DNA of 64,000 bases from Sesamum alatum (lineage: Eukaryota > Streptophyta > Magnoliopsida > Lamiales > Pedaliaceae), in assembly GCA_034509735.1 (NCBI GenBank), contig JACGWO010000005.1, forward strand, positions 12,947,264-13,011,263, read 5' to 3'. The position numbers and the translations under genes are program-made. Numbering within the stretch: the stretch's first letter is position 1; every line of letters begins with the position of its first letter. Below are positions 43,890-54,599 of the stretch, piece after piece. The notes below the pieces were generated by a model, which worked only from the letters and a program-made list of their open reading frames with translations, did no database searches and was not told where the DNA came from.

Positions 43890-44071
43890 AATGAGTGTCC
43901 GGCGGGGTCCTAACTTTGCCTGACCATGTTTTTAAAATTCAAGAAGAATATAATTTTTTTTATAGATCTCAGATGGAGACGGGATTTCAGCTCAATTTAA
44001 AAAAAGTTCTCCAAATTGCACCAATATCAATTTTTTTTTGGTATTTAATAAATAATTTTACCAGTTTCTTC

Positions 44072-44608
44072 TATTGTTCCATCTCTCTCTCTCATTTAGT
44101 GTAAGTTTTTATTCCTGCCTTATTATTTTATTTTTTAAATATGTCATTAGGTCATTTTAGTAGTTTAACTAATTTTTTAATACAAACAATATGTTTAACT
44201 AATTAATATAAAAATTATGTTTAACTATTCTTTTTTATTTTTTACACTCTTATATAGGGTTGGATATATATAAAAAATAATGTATATATATTTAAAAAAA
44301 ATTCATAATTATTTGAAAGTAATCCTCATATAACTACACATTTAGAAAATTGATAATATATTGTATGTGCAGAAAATTACCATTACCAAACAGTAATCAA
44401 ACTAGATTAACAGCTCAAAAATATTATTTTTTTATCTATTAAAAATAAAAATTTTACATTATGTAAAATATTTTTCTATAGCACGATATATTATAAAAAA
44501 AATATTCAATTTTACAGAAAAAAAAAATATATATATATATATAACCGTGCATACCACAGTTTCTATGCTAATTAATATATATCCACGTTGGAAATCATGC
44601 TTCAATTA
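44072..44608. other. AT-rich interval, no gene seen
   Basis: Very high A+T with short TA runs (near 44528). No coding signal and no paired ends were recognised. Confidence 0.5.
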
Positions 44609-44852
44609 TCTATACTATTATATAAAGCAAACCCTATTTTCACTAATAAATAGCAGTTACTTACACCGCAACACCAACTTTTTAGTTATACCAATAATAC
44701 CCCTAAGTTAATTTTTATTTATTTTCTTTCTTTCTTTCTTTTTTTTTAAATGCAATGTGTTGATTAATATGTATATTTTCTTATTTACAATAACTTTAAA
44801 GTATACAATATTATTTTATATGCACGTAGGGACAGTGTGCCACGAACACTAA
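44609..44852 (+). mobile_element. Possible small non-autonomous Helitron
   Basis: It starts TCTATACTATTATATAAAGC after an A and ends CACTAA before a T, fitting the A|TC...CTRR|T pattern. A small hairpin AGTGT/ACACT (44834-44848) abuts the end, closer than the usual 10-12 bases. There are no terminal repeats or target duplication, as expected. The match is weak and could be chance in AT-rich DNA. Confidence 0.35.
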
Positions 44853-45386
44853 TTTTATATAACGCGATCCCTGTAATTTAATTAAATTCAATTACATAAT
44901 TTATGTCATTTTAAATCTTGCCACGTAAGTTTTCACGTCAATCTAATATTCTAAGATAGAAATCTAGCTCTGGATCTCAGATAAGTACTTGACCCGTGAT
45001 GAAGCTTCTGACTTGTCATTCTGTCATGTAGTTACGTTTTGCCAATTTTGCAAGTTGCAACGAATAGGGCCAGCAATCCCCATTTACGCTTATGAAGCCA
45101 GATAAAGATACGCATCCACAAGTGACAAAGAGGATAGACTCGTTTTCATTGACAACATCTGAACTCTATTCTTCTCGGAATACGTGCAACCAAGGGAAGG
45201 TGTACCTATCCTAAAACAAATAACTGGTAAGTTATATCGATATCCCTAAGTTATGTTTAATTATATAATTTTTTTTGTTTTTTGTAAAACTAAGATATAT
45301 TTTGATAAAATAATTTTTTAGTTTCCATAAAAGGGTAAATTATAGTGACATCCCCTTAGGTTAGACCAACATACAGAGACGATATT
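44853..45386. other. Interval with no gene seen
   Basis: Mixed composition, a little less AT-rich around 44900-45230. No domain or repeat recognised; AAGGGTAAATTATAGTGACATC at 45334 recalls one end of the 1901/37941 MITE family but has no partner. Confidence 0.4.
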
Positions 45387-45395
45387 TATAATTTT

Positions 45396-45882
45396 GGGAA
45401 AATAACATTTTTGGTCCTATAAGTTAGGTCGGTTTCATTTTTAATCCCATTCTTTACACGATTGACATTTTTGGTTCCGTAATTTACAAAAAGTTGCACT
45501 TTTGGTCCTCATCTACTTTTTCATTTATTTTTTAACGACGTCTGCCACATGCCTAGTACGTGGCCGATAAATATTTTTGCCTGGAGGGAAAACTAACGAG
45601 TTTTCCAACTTGGCGACATTTTGGTAGGAGGGGGAATATAACTATTTTGAGGGAAAAAATAAATTTTGAAGGAAATTAGGCAAGGAAAGAGAATTTCTCT
45701 CATCTCTAACAAAAATTGAATTTTTTCTCCAAGAAAACATACTTAATAAGCAAATAAAAAAATGGATAAGGACCGAAAATGCTAATGTTTGTAAGTTAAG
45801 AAATCGAAAGTGCTAATTCCATAATAAATAGAACCAAAAATAAAAATATTCTAATTTATGGAACTAAAAATACTATTTCTCC
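45396..45882. mobile_element. MITE with TTTTTGGTCC-type ends and 9-bp duplication
   Basis: The left end GGGAAAATAACATTTTTGGT pairs with a right end reading GGAGAAATAGTATTTTTAGT on the other strand. A perfect 9-bp duplication TATAATTTT flanks it (45387-45395 and 45883-45891). It is non-coding. Phrases such as TTTTTGGTCC and GGACCGAAAATGC recur in opposite orientation inside. Confidence 0.82.
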
Positions 45883-46327
45883 TATAATTTTGCAACTAAC
45901 AAAAATATTTGTCTAATTAAATCTAATCTTAGACAGTACCATTATAATTTATGAAAATAGAAAATAGCCAACTTTGAACATAGCTGTATTGTAAACTTCT
46001 CACGCGCGAAACTTGTAACTCAAATGTTTGTCGTCGTTTACCGTAGTGAAGAGGGAGGTGATAGGTCTTTAATGGCAATGTTCAAGTTCCGGGTTTTGCT
46101 GAGATTCGTAGGCTATTATATAAGATGTCGATCAGTTGGAACAAGACATCATTTTATGCGACAGATACGTACACGAGATTGTCTAGTTGTATTAACACCC
46201 TAACCAGCGTACAGAGGTTATAAGCTCCTACATCTTATAAGATGTTTTAAGAGCTTATAAGATATTGAATCTTATTTTAAAAATAAGTTTCTAAAATGTT
46301 TGGGATAAAATAAGATGTTAAAACTTA

Positions 46328-46876
46328 GAGATAATTACACTCCCCTCTCCTGAGATTTGGTGTAATTACACGTAGACCTCATGTGGTTTGAAAAATTACG
46401 TTTAGTATCCTTGAGATTTGCTTCTGTCTAACAAATAGGTCCCTCCGTTAGTTAAAATTCCCCGAATTTGTTGATATTAATAAAAAAAAATTGAATGAAA
46501 ATCAATATTTACCCTCGATTGACTTATTAATGACTTAATGCTGACCAAACAAATCTTTTATGACTAAATTACCCTTTAAACGATGAAAATATACCTCCTC
46601 TCATTCATTAATGTGTGACGATATATAAGGGTAGTTTGGTCATTAAAAGATTCGTTTGACCTACAATAAGTCAGTAATAAGTCAATTGATGACAAATCTC
46701 ACCTTTGATTCAATTTTTTTTTGCTAACATCAATAAATTCGGTGAATTTTGACTAACGGAGGGACCCATTTGTTAGACAGAAACAAACCTTAGGGGTAGT
46801 AGATGTAATTTCTCAAACCACAATGGGTCTACGTGTAATTACACCAAACCTCAGGGGAGAGGAGTGTAATTATCCC
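46328..46876. mobile_element. MITE with GATAATTACAC ends and 9-bp duplication
   Basis: The left end GAGATAATTACACTCCCCTC pairs with a right end reading GGGATAATTACACTCCTCTC. The mirrored text continues through GGTTTGGTGTAATTACACG, CTCCGTTAGT and CAATTTTTTTTT. A perfect 9-bp duplication TAAAACTTA flanks it (46319-46327 and 46877-46885). It is 549 bases long and non-coding. Confidence 0.88.
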
Positions 46877-47404
46877 TAAAACTTATAAGATGTTTTCACA
46901 TCTTATAAGATGTTAGAGTGTTTGGTATAATAAGATATTTTTATTGGTAAAATGACCAAAAAGGACATGATACTATTATAATCAAACAAATTATTATTTT
47001 TGTTGACATATTTTGTATTTAAATATTTTTAAAATAATTTCATAAATGGTACACATTAGTTTAACTTCAAATAAAAATTTATCAGATATTTTTTTTTACA
47101 AAAAAAAAATGGTGGATTATGACCTAAATTTTGAATAAAAATAATATATATGTACATTCATGCTAGTCGAATATTAATATAGATATATTTTTTTTCTTGA
47201 TGCAATGACTATTTCTAATTGTATAACTTATAATGTCTTGAATCTATATTTTTTTCCAGTAAATATAATATCATAACAATCTTACTTTTGTTTAGCTATA
47301 ATATTTTATTATTTAATAATGAAATATTTTATCTTTTTTAAATGTAAAAAAAATTAATTACAATAAAAAATTTTAAAATCCTAGAGAGAATGAAAGTATT
47401 TATG

Positions 47405-47525
47405 TGTTTGAATGTGTGTGTGTGAGAGAGAGAGAGTACTGTACGTGTGTGTATAGTGTGAGTGTGTGTGTGGAGAGAGAGACAGAGTGTGTATTTGTAT
47501 GTAGAGAGAGAGTGTGTGTGATGAA
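47405..47525 (+). repeat. GT/GA-rich microsatellite cluster
   Basis: Interspersed (GT)n and (GA)n runs such as GTGTGTGTGAGAGAGAGAGA. An open frame on the minus strand here is low complexity and not a gene. Confidence 0.85.
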
Positions 47526-48104
47526 TGAGGGTATTTTTGTCATACAATAGATTAATCTTATAGAACTTATAAGATGTTTTGAAAAAAATTAAAAATATTA
47601 ACTTTTTTTTAAGAACTTATAAGATTCAAAACATTTTATTTGAAATCTTATAAGTTCTTTAACAAAAATTTTGCCAAATAAATTTTCAAAACTTATAAGC
47701 TCCCAATTCCTAAACATCTTATAAGATGTTTTGAAAAATTTATAAGCTTAGCCAAAACACCCTCTAAATGGAAACTTCTAGTTTGAATTCATTTGGTTAC
47801 GTCCGATTACAATTACATGATAACTTCATTCCGTTTATGATTAGAGCTGTGCATTGAGTCATATAACAATTAATCATGCTTACATTGCACTTTTTGTTAT
47901 GTAATTATTCTTTTTTGACATTTTAATAAAGTGTTTTTAGTTTGTAAAATAATCTTGTTCCTTTTTTAATTTCTCAATTTAACGGCAGGTTTAGCCAAAA
48001 AAATTAAATCAACCCAAAAGTGGCACATGCAAGTTAAAATTTGAAACTTCTCGCTTTATTGATTGGATTTTATTTTATTTTTCTCTTTTTTTTGAGAGGA
48101 AAAT

Positions 48105-48385
48105 GGAATATATCATTAATAAAAGAAGGTTTGATAGATGACATTTAAGAACTTCATCAGCCCAGAAAGAACAGTAGAACGGAGTTTGTGAATGATGTCG
48201 AGGGAGTCGCTTTCCACGATAACATCGTTCCACCTCTAGTGTCCTGCTAGCCGCCCTGCTTCCCTAGCAGCGAATGCCTCCATTATTTCTGCTTCATACT
48301 TTCATCTGAATTTGTGTGAAATCCATGCCACTACAGATCCACTACTATCTCTCGCAACTGTTGTAATTGGCATAATGATGCTAAT
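48105..48385 (-). pseudogene. LINE RNase H fragment
   Basis: On the minus strand the reading is VARDSSGSVVAWISHKFR, then a stop, then YEAEIMEAFAAREAGRLAG and WNDVIVESDSLDIIHKL. This is the start and middle of the RNase H domain at the end of plant LINE ORF2 (D..G.., E..A...A, E.D). It is about 90 codons long with no neighbours from the same element. It differs from the LINE at 3691-4555. Confidence 0.7.
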
Positions 48386-48850
48386 TTGTAACATCAATTG
48401 ATTCTAACATATGGATGACATTATATGGTGAACTCATAGATTAGATAGAGTAGAAATGTAGAAGTGCACTTGTCTCATATAGGATAATGTTGGAAAAATG
48501 TTGAGCCTTAATGTGTATATGAGGTGGATGTGAGGGTAAGTGTTTTACATACATTTTTTGTTCTACATTGGAAGCTTATAGATTTCATAAGCTACATATA
48601 TTAAGTTTGAGGAACAAGTGATGTTTGAAGTGTTATGGAACTAGAGCGAACATGGGGTTGGCCCACACACGGACCACCGTTGCCTGCTCGTCCCGTCCTG
48701 TCCTGTTCTGGCCCGACCTCACCCCAGAGTGGGGCCAGGCATTTATCTTAGTCTCAGTATATATTTTTTTGCAGCCAAAACCATTTGATTTTATCTGGAT
48801 TAAAATAGAAATTGATTTCACAAAAATTGATTTCAAATTTGTTAAATCAA
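48386..48850. other. Interval with no gene seen
   Basis: Includes a short GC-richer patch (48650-48735) with CCCGTCCTGTCCTGTTCTGG. The small open frames on both strands over it have no recognised domain. Confidence 0.4.
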
Positions 48851-49681
48851 AATAGTTTTCGGTGTCTTTTAGATCAGGTTTTTTTAAACCTGAAAACTGC
48901 TGTTTTAAAATTCAGATTTTGACTATTTATTTCCAAACTATGTTTTAATGCTAGAATAAAATCAGTTGATGGCAGATTAATACGGCTTTAATGCCAAATT
49001 TTAATCTGGTTCAATACCAGACTTATTTGGTTTAATGCCGGTGTTAATTGCTAGTTAAAGTGCTAGACTGGTGTCTCACACTTTTCTACACACAAACATA
49101 AAATGAAAACACATTTTCAGAAACTGAAATCTCTCTCTCTCTCTCTCTCTCTAAAATTCGAGCTTTGAGCTCTACCTTTGTGAGGCTTCTGAGTGTTGTT
49201 CGAAGTATTCTTCAATGCCGTGCAGTACTGTAGAATAGAGCCGTCTTATCTTAATAGAAGTTGTGTAGTACATGATGCACGTTGAACGGGACGTATAATT
49301 GCTTCAAGGCAAGTATAATAATTTTGTGATTCGCTGTTACTTCTATTTTGGATTGAGAATTGTTACGATATAATTTTCGTTTGTAAGTCTCCTTTTTTAT
49401 TTTCCAGTAAACAACATATCTAAACTGTGTCTTGTTGTTACAATGAATTTATTTGTGTTTTTGGTTTCAAAAACTGTTTACTAAAATCTGATTGGATTTT
49501 TAAAACGTTACTACAATTGTTTATCACTTTTTTCCAACACTCTTGAAAAAATTATAGGTTTTGAAAAATCATATTTTTGTTAGGAACAAAAATCAATTTT
49601 AGTTGTTGTTTTTGGAGATTCAAATTAGGATTTTTAGTTTTTAAATATCTGTGTGTTTACTTTTTGTTCCTAATTGTTAAA
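48851..49681 (+). repeat. LTR/leader-like 5' region of a second copia family
   Basis: It directly precedes a gag of a different copia family. It has a (CT)n run at 49129-49153, then GAGCTCTACCTTTGTGAGGC and TTGCTTCAAGGC, and looks like the end of an LTR plus leader. No LTR borders, primer site or second LTR were found, so the assignment is by position. Confidence 0.4.
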
Positions 49682-50206
49682 ATGACCAATGTTGGTTCTA
49701 TCACTATTCTGATCACCTCAAAAGTCGACTTGTCTGGTATGCTGGAGAATTTTTCGGGCCAATTTTTCAAACTTAGGCAACAACGAACGAAAATTTTGTT
49801 GACGATGAAAGGACTTTTGTCGGTAATTCAGGTGAATAGACCTGAACCAACAGATATCCATTCCCAAACTACTGAGATTACATAGTGGACTGAGCGGGAT
49901 TGTTGAGGGGCTATTTTGTCAGCAATGTCAAATACACTCTTTGATATCCATTGTTCCGACTCTTACATTGTCAAATTTTTTGTGGGATGAGTTGAACAAG
50001 AAATATAATACTGAAGAGCAAGGGCTCAAAAAGTATTTTCCAAGTTCATGAGGTATCAGATGGTTGAGGGAAGGTCTGTAACTGAGCAGGTGCATTTATC
50101 AACCTTGAGCATGCTCTGTTTGATGCTGAGATGAAGCTTCCTGAGAAGTTTCTTGTCATGTCCATATTGGAGAAATTTCCTAAGTCTTGGGAAAGTTTTG
50201 GCATGA
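49682..50206 (+). pseudogene. gag: Copia gag of a second family, fused to family-1 RT
   Basis: Start ATG at 49682 (MTNVGSITILITSKVDLSGM). It then reads ENFSGQFFKLRQQRTKILLT, MKGLLSVI and later KFMRYQMVEGRSVTEQ and KLPEKFLVMSILEKFPKSWE. This is a Ty1/copia capsid of a type different from the gag at 17365 and 61113. A stop at 49883 and several frame changes break it. At about 50206 it passes without a break in frame into RT sequence of the main family (MTLVAMAKS); protease and integrase are absent. Confidence 0.75.
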
Positions 50207-51524
50207 CACTAGTAGCCATGGCTAAGTCCAATCGGATTATGCTTTCCATAACTGCATGGTATGACTATGAAATATGGCAGATGGATGTGAAAATGGCATT
50301 TCTTAGCGGTTTCGTTGAGGAAAAAGATCTATATGGATCAACCGGAGGGATTCACTATAGTTGGAGAAGGGCGGAAAGTCTGCCGTCTCCAAAAGTCCAT
50401 CTATGGCCTCAAACAAGCATCCCGTAGTTGGAACTTCATTTGATGAAGTCATACAAGGATACAATTTCATCAAAAACAAATGTGACCGTTGTGTGTACAA
50501 GAAGGTCAGTGGGAGCTCGATAGTCTTCCTAGTGCTGTACGTGGACGACATTCTGCTCATTAGGAATGATATCAGAATGTTAGGTGACATAAAATCTTGG
50601 TTGTCTACTCAATTCTCCATGAAGGATTTGGGTGAAGCATCCTAGATTCTAGGCATCCAAATCGCCAGGGACAGATCTAAGAGAATGTTAGGAATGACCC
50701 AAAACTCGTATGTTGAGAAAATCGTGAAAAGATTCAACATGGATAACTCCAAACGAGGTTTCCTTCCCATGTGAAATGGGATCAAGTTATCCAAGAAACA
50801 GTCTCCCAAGACTGATGAGGAGCTTTAAAGGATGAAGGCCATCCCCTATGCTTCCGCCGTAGGTAGCATCCAATATGCCATACACTGCACTAGGCCTGAC
50901 ATTGCTTACGCTTTGAGAGTAACTACTAGATATCACTCTTGCGCAGGCGAGGCACATTGGAATGCGGTCAAGAGTATCCTTAAGTACTTAAGGAGGACTA
51001 AGGATTTATTCTTGGTCAATGGTGGTGCTGGAAGGTTTTGCGACGTTAGGTTCCAGTCGGACGATGATGATGCCAAGTTTCAGTTGGGCTATGTGTTCAG
51101 ACTTAATGGTGGAGTGGTGGCTTGGAAAAGTTCTAAGCAAGACACAACAACCGATTTCACCACTGAAGCTGACTACATAGCAACTTCGGAAGCTACCAAG
51201 GAAGCGGTTTGGATGAGAAACTAAATCCAAGAGTTGGGTGTGGTGCTTAGCATTGCCGAGCCAGTAGTTATCTTCTGTGATAACAACGGGGCTATTTTGC
51301 AAGCAAAAGAATCGAGCTCATCATAGATCCAAGCACATACTTAGACGCTACCACCTGTTGAGGGAAATGGTAGGAAAAGGTGACGTTTGGATGGATTGAG
51401 TCTGCTCAGCAGATAATACAACAGATCCTTTGACAAAGCCCATGTCACAAATTGCTCATACGGAGCATCTTGAGAAGATGGGGTTAAGGCATATGGGTGA
51501 TTGGCTTTAAGTCAAGTGGGAGAT
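50207..51524 (+). pseudogene. Copia RT and RNase H of the chimeric element
   Basis: It begins in the middle of RT (VAMAKSNRIMLSITAWYDYE, QMDVKMAFLSG), with YVDD in LVLYVDDILLI and then SMKDLGEAS. RNase H keeps PYASAVGSIQYA, TRPDIAYAL, FTTEADYIA and VIFCDNNGAI. In GRFCDVRFQSD the family's conserved SDASF Asp position is changed (CDVRF). Stops and frameshifts occur at about 50330, 50643, 50773, 50826 and 51221. It ends with the polypurine tract AAGTGGGAGAT before the LTR at 51525. Confidence 0.85.
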
Positions 51525-53520
51525 TGTTAGAATATGTGACCATGAAGCTAATCTTGTTAGGCTTATGTAACCTATTTCTGACATTAGGTGTTTAAATAAA
51601 GTTCATTCTGAATAAAAGTGATGTTCAGTTACAACATTAATACTTTGATTGTGTTCACTTACTGCTTTAATATGTATAACTGTTCAATGCACAACCGAAG
51701 CCCATAGACCGAAAGGTTAATCCAAGAAACTGGACTGCGCATAGGATGGCAAGTCATGAAATCAGTTTCTGTGGATCGGTCTGAAGTACTCCAAGTCAAA
51801 GGACCTCGAGGTTGGGTATCGAAGGTCCATTCAAGACTTGCACTAAGTGATTGCAGTCGCGTTTCATCGATAAGTGATGAAAGTCATCTATGCAATATTA
51901 GTGGGTTCGCTAGCTCGGTGCCGGCTGACTGAGATGACTTGTGGGAATCGTCATATGAAAAACCTTGAGAAAAGGTTGGTCGGTATGACTTGGATTCCCG
52001 GTTCCAATAGTACGAGATTGGTCCTCGGACATGAGTGACTACTGCGATCACATAGACACCATGCCTGTATCTTAGGTTTGGCAAGAGGCTACCAAGTGAG
52101 TGACGTGGTTGCTATAAGCCCTATCTAGTGCAACCAAGATGTGTAGTGTGGACAGTAGGTCCCAAGATAGAATCCATCTCCTGTCAAATGATTGACGGTA
52201 GTATCTCATATATACTCTGAGACTCGTCCTCCATAAATTTGTGTCCACAGTGATTTAACAGTGGGATGGGATCCCATTGACTTTTAGTGTGGACGAGCCT
52301 AGTCTTAAGTCAAGAATGGGTACCAACATCCAAAGTCCATACCCTAAACTATGGTTGTGAGGTAGTAGACGGAAGGGCATACATGCAGAAGAGCCTAAAT
52401 GTTCACACCATAAAATTCACCTAGTCTCTAGTGCCGTGGACCGTTGCTAGACGGCCACCCATGGTGACAGACGAGTTCCCGTCATATGATGATTGGAAAT
52501 TCGACCAAGTCTACCTGAGGGTGAACCTAAAGAGTCACACACAATTCACCAGTAATGGAGGAATTAATTTGGGATTAATTCTGGGAGATCGAACAATTTA
52601 ATTAGATTAAATTTGTTCTCTTCTTGGAGCGTCAAGTCTTTAATTAGATTAAATAGACTTGACTCATAAATAGGATTTATGGAGTTGGGAAATGGGCTCA
52701 AATATTTACTTGATATTTATTAAGAGCCTAATGGACTATTTAAAAAAGGATTTAAAATATCCCATAAAGCCCATCAAACGATGGACGGACGAGATTGATT
52801 CTAGAGGGTTTGATGAGATGAAAGGCCATGATTGAGTTTGACTTAGTCATAAGCCTAAGTTGACTAGGATTTGACTAGGTCAAAATCTTAGTCAAAGTGT
52901 GTCTCTCTTAGGAGAGTTTGAGTAGGAATAGAAAAACCCTTTTCCTATAAATACTCAAAACACACACACACACATATACTAATCTCTATATTCATCTCTC
53001 AAAAACACACACACACGGCCGACCACCCTCTCCTCTCAATCTCGTCCCCTCTCTTCACTTTACACCAATAAAGCCTAGTTTTCTTGTCTTTGATACAAGG
53101 GAACACTAGACGAATCGATCACGTTAATTCATAACGCTAGGTTGATTCATCCTCCCTTATTCTACTTGATCTCTTGCTAGCATGGGAAATCAAGATCCGG
53201 TGAATTGCTTGAACAATTTAGAGGGTTCCTATTTGGATCGGTGGTAAAAGGTGGAACAACGCGTGTAGCATTTTGAAGAAAGACTACAACGGGTAAGTCT
53301 CATTTCTTTGTCCTCTTTGTTGCAACCCTAAGGCCTCCATGAATTGTACATGCTTTTTTTTTTATTCATGAGATACACCGAACGCCAGGAGGTTCAAGGG
53401 AACATCCCTTGAATGAGTTCTTTAAATTCCGTAATTTGAGCATGATTTACGTTTCTTGTTTTTTTTAATCATCGCGCTTCTGCATTCGCGCTTCCTCCCG
53501 GGACGATCCATATATTGTTA
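51525..53520 (+). repeat. 3' LTR of the chimeric element (type B-like)
   Basis: It starts TGTTAGAATATGTGACCATG and ends near GACGATCCATATATTGTTA, about 2.0 kb. It has a TATAAATA box at 52946-52953 followed by an ACACACAC run. The first kilobase is closer to type B than to type A. The expected final TTCA is degraded. Confidence 0.8.
52946..52953 (+). promoter_or_regulatory. TATA box in the LTR at 51525
   Basis: CTTTTCCTATAAATACTCAA, the counterpart of the boxes at 13887 and 22805. Confidence 0.55.
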
Positions 53521-53525
53521 TAGAA

Positions 53526-53903
53526 ATAGACGTCCCACGTCTATCATCGATGAAACACGACGCTCATCCAATGAATACGATTCTTAGCGCAAGTCTCAAT
53601 AGAACTCTCGATGCCCCGTCTCGAGGTCCTCGACTTGGAACATTTTAGATCCAACTCTTTATCAGTTGGTTTCATAACCACCATCTAATGTGTGGCCCAT
53701 CTGCATGAGTTTTTAATGTGGTCTGTAGACTTTGTTGTGATATATGTGAACATATATTAATATACAAGAATGAGCACAACAAAGAGAGTACCATTGGTAA
53801 CGAATACTCATTTTATTCATTATATAATATTACAATACATCGAGTTGTCAAATAGATTACGCAAAGGCTAATCTAATTGACTTTCTGGTCACCTATTCTA
53901 ACA
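53526..53903 (-). repeat. Truncated 3' LTR of element G2 (type A)
   Basis: It is the reverse complement of the first about 380 bases of a type A LTR, ending GTCACCTATTCTAACA. The rest is lost at the joint with the LTR that ends at 53520. Confidence 0.8.
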
Positions 53904-54599
53904 ATCTCCCACTTGACCGAAAGTTAATCACCCATTGACCTCAAACCCAACATATCCAGATGTTGAGTATGGGCAATTTGCGACACCAACTTAGTAAGTG
54001 GATCTGCTATATTTTCTGCTGAGCTGACTCGGTCCATCCGAACGTCACCTCTGCGATGGTAGCGTCTAATAATAGACATAGATCAGTGATTAGATCTCAC
54101 ATCCTTTGGTTGTGCTATTGCCCCGTTGTTATCGTAGAAAATAATTACTGGCTCAACAATGCTCGACACTACACCCAACTCTTGGATGTAGTTCTTCATC
54201 CAAACCACCTCTTTAGCAGCTTCCAAAGCTGTGGTGGAATCCGCCGTAATAGCCTGCTTGGAACTCTTCCAAGCAACCACGCCACCATTAAGTTTAAACA
54301 CATAACCGGAATGGGACTCGGCATCGTCGTCGTCCAACAGGAAGCTAGCGTGCTGTAGCCTTCTAGTATCAATTCTCCACCACCGTAGATCAAGAACATA
54401 TCCTTATCCCTTTTCAGGTACTTAAGAATGCTCTTGACTGCACTCCAGTATGCCTCCCTGACACATACCTGATATCGGCTTGTTACGCTCAAAGCAAAAG
54501 CCATATCGGGTCTAGTGCACTGGACAACATACTAAATACTGCCTACCGCTAAAGCATTGGGGATGTCCGACATTTGTTTAAGCTCCTCACCAGTTTTAG
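53904..54599 (-). pseudogene. RNase H of element G2
   Basis: Minus-strand text includes VFKLNGGVVAWKSSKQAITA, AVWMKNYIQELGVV and VIIFYDNNGAIAQPK, plus LSVTSRYQVCVREAYWSAV in another frame. Frameshifts separate the two. The TTEAEYIA position is partly deleted (DSTTALEAA). Confidence 0.8.

Larger units (their letters stand above)
38564..44062. mobile_element. MuDR-type MULE carrying a PMD gene and MURA remnant
   Basis: The left end GGTAAAATTATTTATTAAAT and the right end, which reads GGTAAAATTATTTATTAAAT on the other strand, are identical for 20 bases. Inverted similarity continues to about 100 bases (AAATTGATATTG, ATTTGGAGAA). A 9-bp duplication with one mismatch flanks it: AGTTTCTTT (38555-38563) and AGTTTCTTC (44063-44071). 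Inside, the plus strand has a plant-mobile-domain pseudogene and the minus strand has a MuDR-type transposase N-terminus. A solo copia LTR (39515-41404) was inserted later. Without it the element is about 3.6 kb. The catalytic part of the transposase is missing. Confidence 0.88.
46200..47770. repeat. Cluster of CTTATAAGATGTTTT inverted repeats (probable hAT-type MITE)
   Basis: ACATCTTATAAGATGTTTT and shorter forms recur in both orientations at 46230-46320, 46880-46930 and 47560-47760. AGAGTGTTTGGTATAATAAG (46914) and the reversed right end AGAGGGTGTTTTGGCTAAGC (47766) look like paired ends. No 8-bp duplication was confirmed. The younger MITE 46328-46876 is inserted into it. A low-complexity GT/GA stretch (47405-47525) lies inside. 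Confidence 0.5.

Noticed and set aside
47338..47547. 69-codon minus-strand open frame rich in His, Thr and Ser
   Set aside because: It is the translation of GT/GA microsatellite sequence.
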